DNA of 6,319 nucleotides from Actinomycetota bacterium (GTDB taxonomy: Bacteria > Actinomycetota > Thermoleophilia > Solirubrobacterales > Solirubrobacteraceae), in NCBI GenBank assembly GCA_009699565.1, contig WLNX01000106.1:1-6319 (forward strand). The letters are read 5' to 3'. Numbering within the stretch: the stretch's first letter is position 1; every line of letters begins with the position of its first letter. Below the pieces are notes generated by a model, which saw only the letters and a list, made by a program, of their open reading frames with translations, made no database searches and was not told the DNA's origin. Positions 5,058 through 6,319 of the stretch are shown here, piece by piece. The position numbers were made by a program, and so were the translations under genes.

Positions 5058-5990
5058 GTGAGAATCGCAGTCATCGACATCGGGACCAACTCGACGCGCC
5101 TGCTGCTGGCCGACGTTGCCGCTGACGGCTCAATCACCGAGCTGGCAAGGCGCAGCGAGGTGACGCGCCTTGGAGTGGGAGTTGACTCCACGGGAGTCCT
5201 CTCCGACGAGGCGATGGAGCGGGTCTTCGCAACTCTTGCGGACTACTCGGCGATGATCGACGAGCTCGGCGGCGCCGACCAGCGCCGCGCCGTGCTCACC
5301 AGCGCCACGCGCGACGCAGCCAACGGGGCGCAGTTCACAGCCGAGGTGGCGGAGCGCTTCAGCCTTGACGCAAGTGCGATCCCGGGAGAGCGCGAGGCGC
5401 AGCTCTCGTTCCTGGGCGCGACCAGCGGGCGCGACCCTGGGGATGGCGACCGGATTGTCGTAGTCGACATCGGCGGCGGGTCAACCGAGCTGATCATCGG
5501 TCACGGCAGAGCGGTCGGCTTCCACGTGTCGACCCAGCTCGGGGTCGTGCGCCAGAGCGAGCGGCACATCGCCCACGATCCGCCGACCGACGCCGAGATC
5601 AGCGAGCTTCGCGGCGAGATCGACGAGGTCTTGTCGGAGGCCGTCCCGCAGAGCGAGCGCGAGCACGTCAAGACGCTGGTGGCCGTCGCCGGCACCGCGA
5701 CTTCAATGGCGGCAATTGATCTCGAACTTGAGCCATACGACCCGCTGGCTGTCCATGGACACCGGGTGAGCCTGGAGCGCTGCCGCGAGATCGCCGACCG
5801 CATGGCCTCGCTCCCGGAGGCCGAGCGGCGCGAAGTCGCCGGGCTCCACCCGGACCGGGCGCCGACGATCCTCGCGGGGACTCAAATCCTCGTTCGGGTG
5901 ATGGAAGCATTCGGGCTCGACGAAGTCGAGGTCTCCGAGCACGACATCCTTTACGGCGTCGCGCTCGACGCCGCGCTTGGCTCGCAGTAG
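5058..5990 (+). CDS. ppx: Ppx/GppA-family exopolyphosphatase or pppGpp phosphohydrolase
   Basis: The 310-residue protein belongs to the ASKHA (actin/Hsp70-like) phosphatases that release phosphate from polyphosphate chains or convert pppGpp to ppGpp. Visible motifs are the first phosphate loop VIDIGTNSTRLLLADV (5-20), LTSATRDAANG (80-90), the catalytic-glutamate region IPGEREAQLSFLGA (108-121), the second phosphate loop VVDIGGGSTELIIG (135-148), LGVVRQSERH (161-170), the adenosine-type motif VAVAGTATSMAAIDLEL (208-224), VHGHRVS (232-238) and the terminal SEHDILYGVALDAAL (293-307). It is the short form without the C-terminal HD-like extension of the E. coli enzymes, as in other actinobacteria. 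The GTG at 5058 is chosen because homology begins at RIAVIDIG. An upstream TTG at 4998 would add an unlikely Arg/His-rich leader. It lies 10 bases after the dehydrogenase. Polyphosphate versus pppGpp preference cannot be read from the sequence. Confidence 0.94.
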   Translation: MRIAVIDIGTNSTRLLLADVAADGSITELARRSEVTRLGVGVDSTGVLSDEAMERVFATLADYSAMIDELGGADQRRAVLTSATRDAANGAQFTAEVAERFSLDASAIPGEREAQLSFLGATSGRDPGDGDRIVVVDIGGGSTELIIGHGRAVGFHVSTQLGVVRQSERHIAHDPPTDAEISELRGEIDEVLSEAVPQSEREHVKTLVAVAGTATSMAAIDLELEPYDPLAVHGHRVSLERCREIADRMASLPEAERREVAGLHPDRAPTILAGTQILVRVMEAFGLDEVEVSEHDILYGVALDAALGSQ

Positions 5991-5994
5991 CGAC

Positions 5995-6319
5995 TCAGGC
6001 GAGGTTGGACTTGCGCGGGTAGATCACGTCGGGGTCCTGAAGCACGTTTACGAGCGAAGGCAGGCCCGACTCGAAGGCGCGCTCCAGCGCCGGCCGCAGG
6101 TCGGCTGGCTTCTCAACAAGCTCGCCGTAGCCGCCGAGAGTCGTGACGATCTCGTCATAACGGGTTCCGGGCCGCAGCTCGGCTGCGACCGAGTAGCCGT
6201 AGAGGAACTCCATCGGGTGCTTCTCGAGAGCCCAGATGCCGTTGTTGCCCATCACTCCAACGACGTTGACGCCGTGGCGGGCGAGCGTGTCGAACTCCAT
6301 GCCGCCAAAGCCGAATGCG
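5995..6319 (-). CDS. Thiamine-diphosphate enzyme, acetolactate synthase large subunit-like, C-terminal part
   Basis: The last 107 residues of a minus-strand gene are present; the rest lies beyond the right edge. The visible part is the end of the TPP-binding domain. It opens with AFGFGGMEFDTLARHG, which in this superfamily directly follows the GDG of the GDG-x(24-28)-NN motif. The NN is visible in VMGNNGIWALEKHP, 24 residues after the expected GDG. The rest (YGYSVAAELRPGTRYD, LGGYGELV, LRPALERAFESGLPSLVNV) and the terminal YPRKSNLA resemble, from memory, actinobacterial IlvG-type acetolactate synthases. Such enzymes join two pyruvates in branched amino acid synthesis, but oxalyl-CoA decarboxylase, glyoxylate carboligase and other relatives share this region. 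Its TGA is 4 bases from the ppx stop on the other strand. Confidence 0.88.
   Translation of the reverse strand, partial: AFGFGGMEFDTLARHGVNVVGVMGNNGIWALEKHPMEFLYGYSVAAELRPGTRYDEIVTTLGGYGELVEKPADLRPALERAFESGLPSLVNVLQDPDVIYPRKSNLA

Noticed and set aside
4037..5191. A 385-codon open frame on the minus strand that extends the DUF1254 gene upstream, antisense to the whole dehydrogenase gene and the start of ppx
   Set aside because: The translation is Arg-rich and low-complexity, with no motif. The plus-strand dehydrogenase has complete catalytic motifs. The signal peptide at 4036 marks the true DUF1254 N-terminus. Long antisense frames are common in GC-rich DNA.

Overview
The window looks like ordinary chromosome from a high-GC, probably actinobacterial, organism. 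The genes are GC-rich with GC-biased third positions. The initiator tRNA carries C1/U72 and has no encoded CCA. Several genes have a TANNNT box only 7-9 bases before the start codon instead of a Shine-Dalgarno sequence, which is the usual look of leaderless actinobacterial genes. The mix of DUF2252, DUF1254/DUF1214, a GyaR-like dehydrogenase, Ppx/GppA and an IlvG-like TPP enzyme fits a free-living actinobacterium. A Thermoleophilia-type relative is a guess, not shown by the sequence.

Layout. From the left edge to 4036 everything reads on the minus strand. In transcription order this is a secreted DUF1254/DUF1214 protein (4036-2636), an unrecognised probable beta-propeller protein (2591-1200), the initiator tRNA-fMet (1150-1077), a family 2 glycosyltransferase of the dolichyl-phosphate-mannose-synthase type (1002-310), and the N-terminal 89 residues of a DUF2252 protein (268 to the edge). 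At 4037-4111 lies a 75-base divergent promoter region. To its right on the plus strand are a D-2-hydroxyacid dehydrogenase (4112-5047) and a Ppx/GppA-family phosphatase (5058-5990). They face the C-terminal end of a thiamine-diphosphate enzyme of the acetolactate-synthase type (minus, ending at 5995), with only 4 bases between the stop codons.

How the parts relate. The genes do not form one obvious pathway. The DUF1254 and propeller genes are close enough (44 bases) to be co-transcribed. The dehydrogenase and phosphatase are 10 bases apart, but the phosphatase seems to have its own -10 box overlapping the upstream stop codon. The dehydrogenase and the TPP enzyme could both touch glyoxylate or hydroxypyruvate metabolism, but this is only a possibility.

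The most notable structure is between genes. A perfect 8-base dyad with centres 21 bases apart sits in the divergent promoter. An 11-base-pair hairpin covers the -10 box just before the propeller gene. A perfect 9-base-pair hairpin separates the tRNA from the glycosyltransferase gene. I found no CRISPR array, insertion sequence, phage gene, toxin-antitoxin pair or defence system, and no clear sign of a wholly new multi-gene system. The propeller-like protein is the least understood item.
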